From the NCBI RefSeq assembly GCF_964340395.1, contig NC_135557.1, positions 17,727,230 through 17,764,729 of the forward strand: a stretch of DNA of 37,500 nucleotides. The letters are read 5' to 3'. Shown here in pieces: positions 1-9,403 of the stretch (its first letter is position 1; every line of letters starts with the position of its first letter). The position numbers and the translations under genes were made by a program. The DNA is from Glandiceps talaboti (taxonomy: Eukaryota; Hemichordata; Enteropneusta; Spengelidae). The notes below the pieces were generated by a model. The model was not told where the DNA came from, ran no database searches, and saw only the letters and a list, made by a program, of their open reading frames with translations.

Positions 1-58
1 TTTACCTGTTTTTTAACTTTCAATTACATTGTACACACATACACACACAAGCCCACAA

Positions 59-62
59 ACAC

Positions 63-107
<45 letters not shown>

Positions 108-161
108 CACACACACACACATATATATATGTATATATTTATATGTGTGTGTGTCTGTTGC

Positions 162-236
<75 letters not shown>
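59..236. repeat. Compound microsatellite (CAGA)n-(CA)n-(TA)n
   Basis: Tandem CAGA units run from about 61 to 104, followed by a short CA/TA stretch, then an uninterrupted TA tract from about 170 to 236. Apparent reading frames here are only translated simple repeat. Confidence 0.95.
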
Positions 237-239
<3 letters not shown>

Positions 240-256
240 AGTATATATATACATGT

Positions 257-330
257 ATATACTTAATACCAGGAATTAGATATTCATAAGCAATGGCCTA
301 GGACCTCCTAATTCCTGGTATTAAGTATAT
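257..330. repeat. Perfect 23-bp inverted repeat (hairpin)
   Basis: The 23 bases at 257-279 are the exact reverse complement of 308-330, with a 28-base loop. The arm contains the core ACTTAATACCAGGAATTAG. It abuts the TA microsatellite and could be a MITE end-pair or a solo hairpin insertion. No coding content. Confidence 0.85.
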
Positions 331-427
331 TATGATCTGCTACTAATATTGCATTGAGCACTGTTCTTTCCAGACGTTGTTTTTTTAACATTGGGGAACA
401 ATTAAGACAGGCTTTGAAGTTACCGAT

Positions 428-1045
428 AAATCGTCTTCTTATCATACTATCAAACTGTCATACATTGATATTAAACAATAACAAGTGCAATATCACTAAT
501 TTCCACACAAAAACCGATTACAACAATGTTCGACCAACTATATCTCTTAGCCTGTCTCAAGCTGTGCCACAACTACCTACTATATAGCAGCAAGTTTATC
601 TATTGATCACAGTGCAGTGTATTCTTTCACTACTTGATGTTTAATGAGTGTACATTTCACCAGTGGAGTTTTAAGTAAAGTCTTCAGGATAGGGACACTG
701 TTACAAACAAAGTTTTAAAATTGTATTTTTTCTAGTTGCTAATTTAACGTCAAGTATTGTTTACCGTCTGAGTGAAGTGAATAATTGTATGTATGTCATA
801 TTATCTGTGTAGTGACTCACCAGCCTTAGTCTTATCAACAATTTGTGTACAACTAAACATCAAGGAATGAAAGATTACACTGTGATCAATAGAGAAACTT
901 GCTGCTAATAGGTAGTTTCAGCACTGCTTGAGACAGGCTAAGAGATACAGTTGGTCGAACATTGCTGTAAGTCTTTCTATGTATTTATTATCAGAGGCAC
1001 CTACAGTCCATGCCCAGTTTGATAATGCGATAAGAAGACCTCTCT
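428..1045. mobile_element. Long fold-back (MITE-like) element
   Basis: Two arms of roughly 200 bases each (about 428-652 and 840-1045) are inverted copies of each other, with small indels. Matching blocks include TCTTAGCCTGTCTCAAGC, GCAGCAAGTTT, TATTGATCACAGTG and GTCTTCTTATC in the left arm, all found reverse-complemented in the right arm. The spacer is about 190 bases. No transposase is present, so it would be non-autonomous. It ends about 70 bases before the exon at 1114 and so probably sits in the intron or 5' region of that gene. Confidence 0.8.
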
Positions 1046-1097
1046 AAACAACTACTGCAAAGGCTGTACATATGTATTTACTCACTGTGTATTCATT

Positions 1098-1113
1098 ATA
1101 TTATCTTTTGCAG
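1098..1113 (+). promoter_or_regulatory. Probable 3' splice acceptor before the secreted-peptide exon
   Basis: A pyrimidine-rich run ending TTATCTTTTGCAG places an AG at 1112-1113, two bases before the ATG at 1116. This matches a consensus 3' splice site and implies an upstream, probably non-coding, exon. It supports 1116 as the true start. Confidence 0.6.
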
Positions 1114-1115
1114 CT

Positions 1116-1475
1116 ATGTCGTCAAAAACAGTTCTTTCAATACTGGTAGTTTTAACTGTAATCCTGGCTCTGTGTGAGGCGGCCAACTTTTGCCGACTTC
1201 GAATCAGTAGTAAATGTAAAAAGCCAGGACGTCGTCAATTCAAAAAAGCTGACGACACCGACGATGTCATGCGTACGTACGATGATTTGGAGAAAAAAGG
1301 GGACATCGGCTACGATTTTTATCCTGTTATTATCCCAGACGACAACTTAAGGAAAAACGATTATAATAGACATTATTCGAATGTTGCTAAGAAAGACATG
1401 GACATGGAGTTTTATCCCAGTGAAACGGTACTACAATTGCTACTTAGAAAGTATTACCAAGATCAAGGACGGTAG
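1116..1475 (+). CDS. Putative secreted peptide-hormone/neuropeptide precursor with Cys loop
   Basis: The 119-residue product begins with a clear signal peptide (hydrophobic core residues 6-19; likely cleavage after Cys-Glu-Ala22). Seen directly: the processed part has only two cysteines, Cys26 and Cys34 (C-X7-C), followed by Lys-Lys-Pro-Gly-Arg-Arg (35-40). In prohormones Gly-Arg-Arg is an amidation plus dibasic cleavage signal, so the predicted product is ANFCRLRISSKCKKP-amide, a basic 15-mer with one disulfide. Further dibasic sites lie at 43-44, 60-61, 79-80, 92-93 and 111-112. Two segments after a KK share a [DE]FYP motif (67-70 and 98-101), and the protein ends YYQDQGR, another possible amidation site. 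The rest is acid-rich. I recognise no known family; elevenin, calcitonin and vasopressin types do not fit in ring size or tail. A cationic beta-hairpin antimicrobial peptide is an alternative, since bactenecin also has C-X7-C. GT dinucleotides in donor-like context at 1472 and 1476 mean the last exon could continue downstream. The upstream AG at 1112-1113 supports the start. Confidence 0.65.
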   Translation: MSSKTVLSILVVLTVILALCEAANFCRLRISSKCKKPGRRQFKKADDTDDVMRTYDDLEKKGDIGYDFYPVIIPDDNLRKNDYNRHYSNVAKKDMDMEFYPSETVLQLLLRKYYQDQGR

Positions 1476-2815
1476 GTAGAGAGGCTGAAAATCTCTTTTC
1501 TCAACCCTCTGCTCTTCAGACTCTTCATTTTCCCGCATCTGTCTCCATTTCTCCCATTCGCATCTCTCCCATTCCCTATCCTATCCTATCCTATCCATCC
1601 ATCACTGTATCTACTGCCACATACCTGTGTGTGGATGTATCTGTCTGTCTGTATGTCTGTATGTCTGTCTGACTGTCTGTCTGCCATCCATTTTCACAAA
1701 CCACCCACCCATCCATCCATCCATCCATCAGATACAGAAAGAAAGACAGACAGACAGACAGACAGACAACAGACAGACAGACAGACAGACAGACACACAT
1801 TATTTTATCCAAAGCCATGATCCTAGAGTTGCAAGGATCACCCTAGAAATACAGCTATAAATAAGACAGAATTTTCTATATTAATTTGACTATTATAAAC
1901 GAACAGATTTGTGAAGGAAACCTTGCACTCAATTCCTATATATTTCATGCACTTTAAGGCTATGCTAACTGTTAAGTGAGTTTTCTGTTGTATGTGACGT
2001 GAGTGAGCTAAAGTTTCATTTCTAAAGTTTGTTATTGTACGTACAGGAAGAGGAATTGCTTTATTAATTGTGAATCCTAAGTGAATAGTCATTTCTCGTC
2101 CGTTTTTAACCATTTTAGATAAAATCGATAATACAGTTTGGTAGTTAGACATCCAAACTCCACTTCATTAATATTCTCAGAAGTGACGTTTAATTTTAAA
2201 CCCAAAGTCTGAGCTTTTTACCCATTGAATATTGGACATGTTACGATGAAATATTGACAAGTCCTCATTTGCAATTGTATGACCTTTCACCCCTTGTGTA
2301 TGTGTTTTCTTTATATCTTTATCATTAGGGGATCATGGCAGAAACGGGACGTTGGCATGTAATTGCTGATATCTCATCAAACTGTCAAGACATTAAAACA
2401 TGTAAGTAATAGTAGCAGTGAAGACATCACACAGACACAGTCACAAGTTATTACGGTCTATCAATTATTAAGTGTGTCATATTTCAACGATGGACCGCGA
2501 CAAGCGTGTTAATGAATCTAATACACCGGGGAAGAAACACGTACGACGCTTTGTTGAAACCGTGTAAACTGCTCCGAGCTAATATTAGCCAAGCATAATG
2601 TTTTGTAGATAATGAAGGGTAGAATTATCGTAAAATGTCGAGGTTTTTCCTATTGATTTATATTCGGATGAAGTTATATGTACATCTTCATTGATTTATT
2701 ATGCTTCTGTATGCTTACAGTTTAGCCCAAGTGCCCTCAACATGTCTTCGAGTTTTGTTCTCCATGTAAAGAACTGTTTGAATGGTGAAAAGGCATTTTA
2801 ACTAAGATATTTCTC
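1476..2815. other. Intergenic; microsatellite then nothing recognised
   Basis: Contains CTATC, CATC, TGTC and GACA runs between about 1575 and 1795. From 1800 to 2815 I see no convincing gene, only short unsupported reading frames. Confidence 0.6.
1572..1796. repeat. Compound microsatellite (CTATC)n-(TGTC)n-(CATC)n-(GACA)n
   Basis: Runs of CTATC (about 1576-1596), TGTC/TGTA (about 1635-1682), CATC (about 1709-1728) and GACA (about 1745-1794) follow one another. The TGTC and GACA runs are complementary, so a single strand could fold back here. Confidence 0.9.
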
Positions 2816-2823
2816 TATCAGTT

Positions 2824-3370
2824 GCCCTGAAGGAAAGTCACTGAAATTCACATATATTTCGATCGCCCTCTATCAAACGATTACAAACTGTATGTCATTA
2901 TCCAGCAGCACACTATCCAATCACAGAGCGCCTTTCATACTATCAATGTTGACTGCTTTCCCAACATGGCTGCCTTCGTCACCGTATTTTATATTGAAGT
3001 TGTTGAAAGATGCTTTATCGTGAAGACATTGACACATCTTCAAAAGAAAAGAATGCAGAATATTCTCAGCGGAAATGACATGTTGACTGCTTTCCCAACA
3101 TGGCTGCCTTCGTCACCGTATTTTATTTTGCAGTTGTTGAAAGATGCTTTATCATGAAGACATTGACACATCTTCAAAAGCAAAGAATGCAGAATATTCT
3201 CAGCGGAAATGACATGTTTGTGATAAGCCGTATAGCTAGCGGAGGGTCAATTTAAAACAGTAACACAGCGGTGAACCCCATAGGACATTGAGTTGGGCAG
3301 CCAATCAGAGCAACTGTTTGAGGGCGATCTAACATATATGAATTTCAATGACTTTTCTTCAAAGCATTTG
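2824..3370. mobile_element. TIR element with internal tandem duplication
   Basis: Imperfect terminal inverted repeats of about 50 bases lie at 2824-2871 and 3319-3368 (TGAAATTCACATATA and GATCGCCCTC on the left; GAGGGCGATC and TATATGAATTTCA on the right). No transposase is seen. The internal region is largely the 134-bp tandem duplication listed separately. Related sequence in direct orientation lies outside each end (about 2699-2760 and 3415-3475, both with GCCCTCAAC.TG..TTCGAG), so the insertion may sit in an older duplicated repeat. Confidence 0.65.
2946..3215 (+). repeat. 134-bp tandem duplication, two near-identical copies
   Basis: The segment beginning at 2946 recurs at 3080 with only a few substitutions, for example TATATTGAAG versus TATTTTGCAG. 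Both copies include ACATGGCTGCCTTCGTCACC. Each contains short open stretches, but they break after the second copy and resemble no protein. Confidence 0.9.
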
Positions 3371-4162
3371 ATGGGAAGATTGATTTGGTAGTTATAATGC
3401 CTCGATTATTCGAGATGATAGCTTCTGTACGCTGTACGATGAACTCTAGCGCCCTCAACCTGCTTTCGAGGTTTTCTTTACAGGGCCCCTTTTCGAGTAA
3501 AGAAGGTCTCGTTCAATAATTAATCATAGGCTGTTATCAAAACACGTCACACTTTCATTCTTGTCGGTATTTTAGAAGTAGTCGATAACGGAAGCTGTCC
3601 CGATATCCATCTGTCACTTCCGCCTAGTGATGACGAAGTTTGAATAAGTGAACAGTGAATGAAACCAACGGATTCTATAATGTTCAACTTCATGTTTTAT
3701 TAAACAGAGTGAATTCACAAAGATGACGTCATTTCCCTTTAAACAACAACTCATATCCCAGTTCCTAGCATTCGCTCATTTTGTTAAAACAAATTATAAG
3801 GAGAGAGTTTGTACATCAATTATATACATTTCTGTTTGTAGTGAGAAATATCGTGACAATGATGATTATTAAGGATCTTATTTGAAGGGCTGAGCTAGTG
3901 CAAATCTGGCAAAAAAAAACTGCCTTCTTTATTAAAGATGACAATGATAATGAGGAGGATAGGAAGGGGAAGAGGGGGGGTGTCCGTGGAAGAAGAAAGA
4001 AGGGGCCGTAAAGTACGCCTGTGTAATGTTGAGAATTGGTAGAGAGAGGGGACAGATATGTTCACTATGCTGGTGATCACTGTGGAATCATACATGGATG
4101 GAAGGATTCAGTTACACTTTCAACGAATGTGTGTATGTCATTAAAACTACTGCCAATTTCAC

Positions 4163-4470
4163 GTTAGTGTTGACTGGCTCAGTTTTACAATAACCACAGA
4201 TACAAAAGAGAAACTGAACATGCTGCACTTTAAGATCATAACAAAATGGCAATTCCTTGTTATATTTTGTCTACATGTACTGCAGCTAGACAAGCGGACG
4301 CCAATGTTCTGATTTCTGCATAGAGGCGCGTTAACTAGTTCATTTCATTAGCATAAATACTGCAAAAAAAATGTATCCATTCAATCTTGTTATCTCAAAG
4401 TGTAGCGTGTGTAGTTTCACATTGGTTTCTGCCCACACTGTTGTATCAAACAGAGTCAGTGAACACTAAC
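4163..4470. mobile_element. MITE with ~90-bp terminal inverted repeats (family 1, copy 1)
   Basis: The left end GTTAGTGTTGACTGGCTCAG pairs with the right end, whose reverse complement reads GTTAGTGTTCACTGACTCTG. Pairing continues through GAGAAACTGAACATGC..CACTTTAAGAT on the left and its counterpart on the right. Related copies occur at 30002-30405 (full) and 19378-19497 (right half only), which confirms a dispersed family. No coding capacity. Confidence 0.8.
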
Positions 4471-5439
4471 ATGCACGAAATAGTGTTATTTGTGTAGTTG
4501 TGGATACTACGGTGGTGGTGGAGGTGGTGGGTGGGTGGGTGGATGGGTGTTGGGTCGATGGGAGAAAAGAAAACGCATTAACATCCTGGCGATGTACTCA
4601 CAAAAGTGACATCATACATACATTTCTTTTCTTCTTTCTCAACAGCTCCAACACAACATTTATCTACGAAGTGAATGCAGCTGCTAACACCTCAGAATAC
4701 CCACGTGATCAACGGAAAGCAATTTAACCGAACCTTGGAATTCGAAATTTTATATCAATCTTGAACCTTTGTATTGACTATTTTTTCTAATGTAAAAAAA
4801 GTTTAAACTTTCACATACCTAGAAATTCGTTATTTGAGATTAATATTTACTTAAAAGTGAATTTCATGAATCACAAATAAGATTTAAAGGAGTGGGCTTT
4901 AGATTTTTACGGCACTGTATGTTCTATATTTTTTTCCTATAGATACGAGACAACTATATATAGTCAATTATGTTAAAAATGAAAATACAAACAACATGCG
5001 ACATCCAATAATATCATCACCATTTTTGTGACGTGCTGGAATTAGAATTTATGTGTGATGACGATGCATTTTTTACACACCCAATGTCATGACGTCACGA
5101 CTTTGTTATCGTTAGTCACTGCAAGTCAGTAGAAATATGACCCCCCCCCCCCATCACTTTTAGTCCTGGCTTTATGTGTTACCGTCAATTCCATGGGAAT
5201 ATTACTTTCAAAACGTTTCATTCCTAGTTGTAATTTGTATGTTGATGATTTTGTTTCCATGGTAATAACGTAATGTGTTATTAATATCAGTTATGTGTTT
5301 TAATTAAAATGTGCACTCGCCTGGGTTATAGCTATACAACTTGAACACGGAGAAAGTCCGTGACCCAACAACCATCAAAACCCCCTTGTCAATCCTCGTA
5401 AAGCTTGTGCAGACTCGGCACTATTATCTTAACGTTGCA

Positions 5440-5453
5440 GTGTCCATAGCAAC
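5440..5453. promoter_or_regulatory. X-box (RFX)-like motif
   Basis: GTGTCCATAGCAAC differs from the RFX consensus GTNRCC-N(0-3)-RGYAAC at one position. A weaker relative, GTTTCCATGGTAAT, lies at 5253-5266. No adjacent gene is recognised, so function is unsupported beyond the motif. Confidence 0.3.
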
Positions 5454-7482
5454 GGTGTAAGAGTCTGCTTCATTCCTTTTATTCAAAATATGTTTTAAAA
5501 TGGAATCAGTTTGCACTTTATTTAGTCTGTAAGGTGCACGCCGTGTAGGGCGCCCTCTCTCATCGACAAGTTTCTTTGAAAAGATATGATGATCGTTGAC
5601 TTTGGGGCCGGAGCGACACGACGTATCTTACATTCTACTTTATTGCCGTCGTTTTAGAGACTCATAGTCTGTATCCGACTCCCATTATGTACTACCTTTA
5701 TAATTGTTACCTGAACATGTATACCATATAAAAAACACTCTATTCCAATCTTATCACATTTATATAAAGCTCGCAAAACTTGAATAACTCGTACGAGCGT
5801 TATATCATATTATATTATATTGTTATACTAGAAATGTTGAAATCTATCAAAATTTTACCTGAGTCGTTTACTAAGTTTCATCACAGAGGGCGCTATAACC
5901 ATCTGCTATACAACTTGGGCAATTTCTACAAGAATCTTTAATAAATGAACTGAACAAATGATTTTGTATGAAAACAAGTCAGATAGTTGCGCATATCTTC
6001 TTAATACCTGAGGTAGCAGTCTGTACGTTTGAGAATGTCATGTACATGTACATGTTGCAGAACACACTCAGCCATTGGTTGGTTGGACCATCGTCATATT
6101 ATGATAGCGTTTAACTATTGGTTGGCTTGATAACTCACAGATGACGTATCAAGTTGTAGTTATTTCCAAGGAATTAAAATACTGTGTGCCACGTCCATCA
6201 TTTTGAAATGATCAATCACGTGTGAATCCAAGACATAGGATATCTCTAATGAACAACATTAAAAATTACACGTTACAATATACATATACTTCAAATTCTT
6301 AGTGATTCAAACAGATCAGGGTTATAGCCAGACAAAAGTAGATTATATTGTCATTGGGCAATATACGAGGATAGTAATATCGAGTCTAAAGCTCACCTAT
6401 CGATACTGTCACATTTTAGCAATGTCACCAGGTGGAAACCGTAAACCTACTTATAATACATTCCGTCACATTCACCTGGTATGTAATAACAAAAATGAAT
6501 GTTACACAATCGGACCTGTAGGTTGCCCAATTCTTAGGCGCCAAAGCCCATATCGGGGCAGTCATATATTTAATAACACATCGTTTTCATACAGCCATTA
6601 GTTCACGTCATGTGGTATATATGGACTAGTGGCCCATAGTGACCTCAATTTGCATAAAGCGAGAAACTAGTCGTGTTCTATTGTCCCTTGGGCACTAGCC
6701 GTACAGCATGGGAGTCTTTACGGTGATTTGCTTTGACAATGGACACAATGTGTCCCTGGTAATATGATGTGTTATAATACACTCATTGCCTGTCTTCATC
6801 CGGGCACTAGTAGATCTCATATGATCACCGATACAAGACAAGGGAAAAAGTTGCAGCACTGTATACAGTGCTCGGGGTGATGGACGTATACTAGCGCCCT
6901 CACAGTTAGGCGACCAGCGTATAATATATATCTAGATAAACATTTCGAATAAATCTACTACCAAACTGTAAATATGGTAAGGGGAGAAAGATGAAGTCTG
7001 TACCCATTCTTGTTAGACACAACTTGATATGGCATACAATTTAATGTTGCGACTGTTACAGCACATGTATATTTTCTGCCCACGTGTTCAATTTTAAGAA
7101 ATAAAGTCATAATATAAAGTGAACATACCAGTTTCTCCGTCTCTTCCTGACACGTGTTAATGTCCTCATTCATTGCTTTATTCCTCTATTTCGTTATCGT
7201 TTATATCCCTTAAGTAACTGGTCTGTTTTAACGAATAATGTAAGTAAATGTGTGTGACTGCATTTCTACACATATGCATCTTTTGGAAGAACACATTCAC
7301 CGTAAGCTGAATGGGCAATGTATAAAGTCAATGTACTACTTCTCATTGTCAATCGTTCACTTGTAAATACAGCAATATATGTAGGTATGTATTAACATTC
7401 AGATATATTCAGGTGTTTACCTAATGTGTCTTGCCTTTCAATACCTTGAAAAAGAATTTTTCGAAACGTCGGATTACATCTA

Positions 7483-7488
7483 TTTATT
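7483..7488 (-). terminator. Candidate polyadenylation signal for the 8126-9403 gene
   Basis: AATAAA on the minus strand (TTTATT on the plus), about 640 bases downstream of the stop and beyond the TATG tract. A second AATAAA lies at 7177-7182. Use is inferred, not shown. Confidence 0.3.
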
Positions 7489-7518
7489 TGGACTGTCTGA
7501 CAAGTTCCGTATGCATTT

Positions 7519-7573
7519 CTATGTATGTATGTATGTATGTATGTATGTATGTATGTATGTATCTGTATCTGTA

Positions 7574-7609
<36 letters not shown>

Positions 7610-7714
7610 TGTATGTATGTATGTATGTATGTATGTATGTATGTATGTATGTATGTACAAAATGTATGTATGTATGTATGTATGTATGTATGTATGTATG
7701 TATGTATGTATGTA

Positions 7715-7747
<33 letters not shown>

Positions 7748-8043
7748 ATGTATGTATGTATGTATGTATGTATGTATTTATGTATGTATGTATGTATGTA
7801 TGTATGTATGTATGTATGTATGTATGTATGTGTATGTGTGTGTATGTATGTATGTATGTATGTATGTATGTATGTATGTATGTATGTATGTATGTATGTA
7901 TGTATGTATTTATGTATGTATGTATGTATGTATGTATGTATGTATGTATGTGTGTATTTATGTGTGTGTATGTATGTATGTATGTATGTATGTATGTATG
8001 TATGTATGTATGTATGTATGTATGTATGTATGTATGTATGTAT
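7519..8043. repeat. Long (TATG)n satellite, ~525 bp
   Basis: Nearly uninterrupted TATG units with short TG or TTTA interruptions. It begins about 80 bases past the stop codon of the minus-strand sulfotransferase (stop at 8126). If that transcript uses the AATAAA on the minus strand at 7483-7488, its 3' UTR would include the whole tract as (CAUA)n. The repeated Met-Tyr-Val-Cys reading frames here are artefacts of the 4-base unit. Confidence 0.97.
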
Positions 8044-8125
8044 TTTACACTTCAGTCAAATCAAAAATCAATTTTAATTTCGATGGGAGATATTTGTAAC
8101 AATCATAACAATAATGTCATCGTAT

Positions 8126-9403
8126 CTAAAATATCTGAAACTGTTCTATATTTGTCAGTTCATCCTCACTTTTTATCAATCGATATCCCAACCTTTCCAT
8201 GACGTCATCACATACATCCTGAATGGCGAGTACGTCAGTGAAACTCGTGTTCTTCCTCCAAGAATGTACGACATCAGTAGAATTCCTACGAGTTTCCATA
8301 TTGTTATCTGTTTGACTGTCGACTGACTTTGTAAATGTTTCTATCAAGTCTCCGATATCTTTGTGTTTCTCTATCCTCAAAAAATCATAAATCCCATCCA
8401 CAACTTTTCCCGTATTCATCGCAACATCTTCGTGTCGGAGAAACATCACCCTACCTTTCAACCAATCAGGCGGCTTCTCGATAATATTCAAATTTTCTCT
8501 CAACCAATGACAGTCGTAGTTTATGTTTTCTTTATGCAAATCTTTAGGATCTGATCCGGGTTCTCCGACTAGTTTTAAATTAACTAAACTTTCGTTTCGC
8601 TGTCTTGGAGGAAACTTCATGGTTCTCCGAGAAGATGCCACTCCTCGTGGGTCACGTACAAGGAAGATTACTTTCAAATCATGTTTGTCTTTCGTTATGA
8701 TTGGTTCCAATAAGCCAAGACTTGTTAGTCGAATGACCTTAATCGCCAGATATTCATACAACGCACAGAGGTCAGGGAATTCATCTAGGTCACGTGAACT
8801 ACACTCAGTGACACCGCCACAAAACAGACGAATCACACGGCTGTTATAAACCCCAAGTTTCCAGTTACGAATATTATGGTGAATGAAATACGAAGGAAAT
8901 TCACAGTTGTATAAACTACGTAGTATTTCCACCGCACCAGCGTCAATCAGACTCTCTGGAATTGCACCGAATTTAGCCATAAAATGAATCGTCCGAATCG
9001 GTTCAAAGATGTACAGAATTTCAGGATGGTAGTTAATAAACTGACCGAGAAACGTTGATCCATATCGCGCCTTACCCACTAGTAATATTTTTATCCTTTT
9101 CTTAGTACCGGAAGTTGTAACACTACTACCGCGTTTGAAATTGTAGTCCATAATGTCTGTTTTGACAGTGGAATTATAAAACACGATTGGTGTCACGTTT
9201 TGTAGAATGCCAGGGATAGCAACGGTGGTGCTCATGCCATAATGGTTGTTCATGTTCCGTTCTTGAAAACTGGATTGTTCCCGTTCTGTTTTGTCCTCAC
9301 ATTCGCAAATTGTCCAGGTGATGAATAATTTCAGACAAACAAGGACATACAAAACAAAAATAATTAAGGCTAGTTTATACCATATTGACCTCCGTGTTCT
9401 CAT
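8126..9403 (-). CDS. Carbohydrate 6-O-sulfotransferase (CHST1-7-like), divergent copy
   Basis: Predicted Golgi type II membrane enzyme transferring sulfate from PAPS to a sugar 6-hydroxyl. In the 425-residue product a short basic N-terminus (MRTRR) precedes a membrane anchor at about 11-30, then a stem, then the catalytic domain from about 103. The 5'-phosphosulfate-binding loop GKARYGSTF is at 110-118 and the 3'-phosphate-binding motif LVRDPRGVASSR at 248-259. The LRHED motif is at 322-326 and the family's C-terminal signature SW..(16)..VCDDVMERLGY at 381-407. N-glycosylation sequons are at 69, 77, 270, 374 and 385. Coding sequence is a single exon, as is usual in this family, and length is normal. 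It is the most divergent of the three tandem genes: Tyr replaces Thr in the PSB loop (RYGST), LRHED replaces LRYED, and the LTKPLSL-like tail is missing. Acceptor specificity (keratan, chondroitin or N-acetylglucosamine) cannot be read from the sequence. Confidence 0.93.
   Translation of the reverse strand: MRTRRSIWYKLALIIFVLYVLVCLKLFITWTICECEDKTEREQSSFQERNMNNHYGMSTTVAIPGILQNVTPIVFYNSTVKTDIMDYNFKRGSSVTTSGTKKRIKILLVGKARYGSTFLGQFINYHPEILYIFEPIRTIHFMAKFGAIPESLIDAGAVEILRSLYNCEFPSYFIHHNIRNWKLGVYNSRVIRLFCGGVTECSSRDLDEFPDLCALYEYLAIKVIRLTSLGLLEPIITKDKHDLKVIFLVRDPRGVASSRRTMKFPPRQRNESLVNLKLVGEPGSDPKDLHKENINYDCHWLRENLNIIEKPPDWLKGRVMFLRHEDVAMNTGKVVDGIYDFLRIEKHKDIGDLIETFTKSVDSQTDNNMETRRNSTDVVHSWRKNTSFTDVLAIQDVCDDVMERLGYRLIKSEDELTNIEQFQIF

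Larger units (their letters stand above)
3371..7423. other. Intergenic; no gene recognised
   Basis: About 4 kb with no supportable coding region. It contains a GGT-rich patch (about 4507-4550), a poly-C run (about 5141-5152), one MITE (4163-4470), X-box-like sites (5253, 5440), palindromic CRE octamers (3724, 5090) and several GAGGGCGC motifs (about 3447, 5549, 5885, 6892). The reading frame at 6302-6601 shows no domain or family likeness. Confidence 0.55.

Noticed and set aside
7424-8202. Long Met-Tyr-Val-Cys reading frames in three phases
   Set aside because: A 4-base unit repeat gives open frames in every phase; no non-repeat coding sequence.
8363-8849. Plus-strand reading frames over the 8126-9403 gene
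   Set aside because: Antisense shadows of the sulfotransferase; no independent features. The same applies at 11855-12073, 12586-12876 and 16380-16727.
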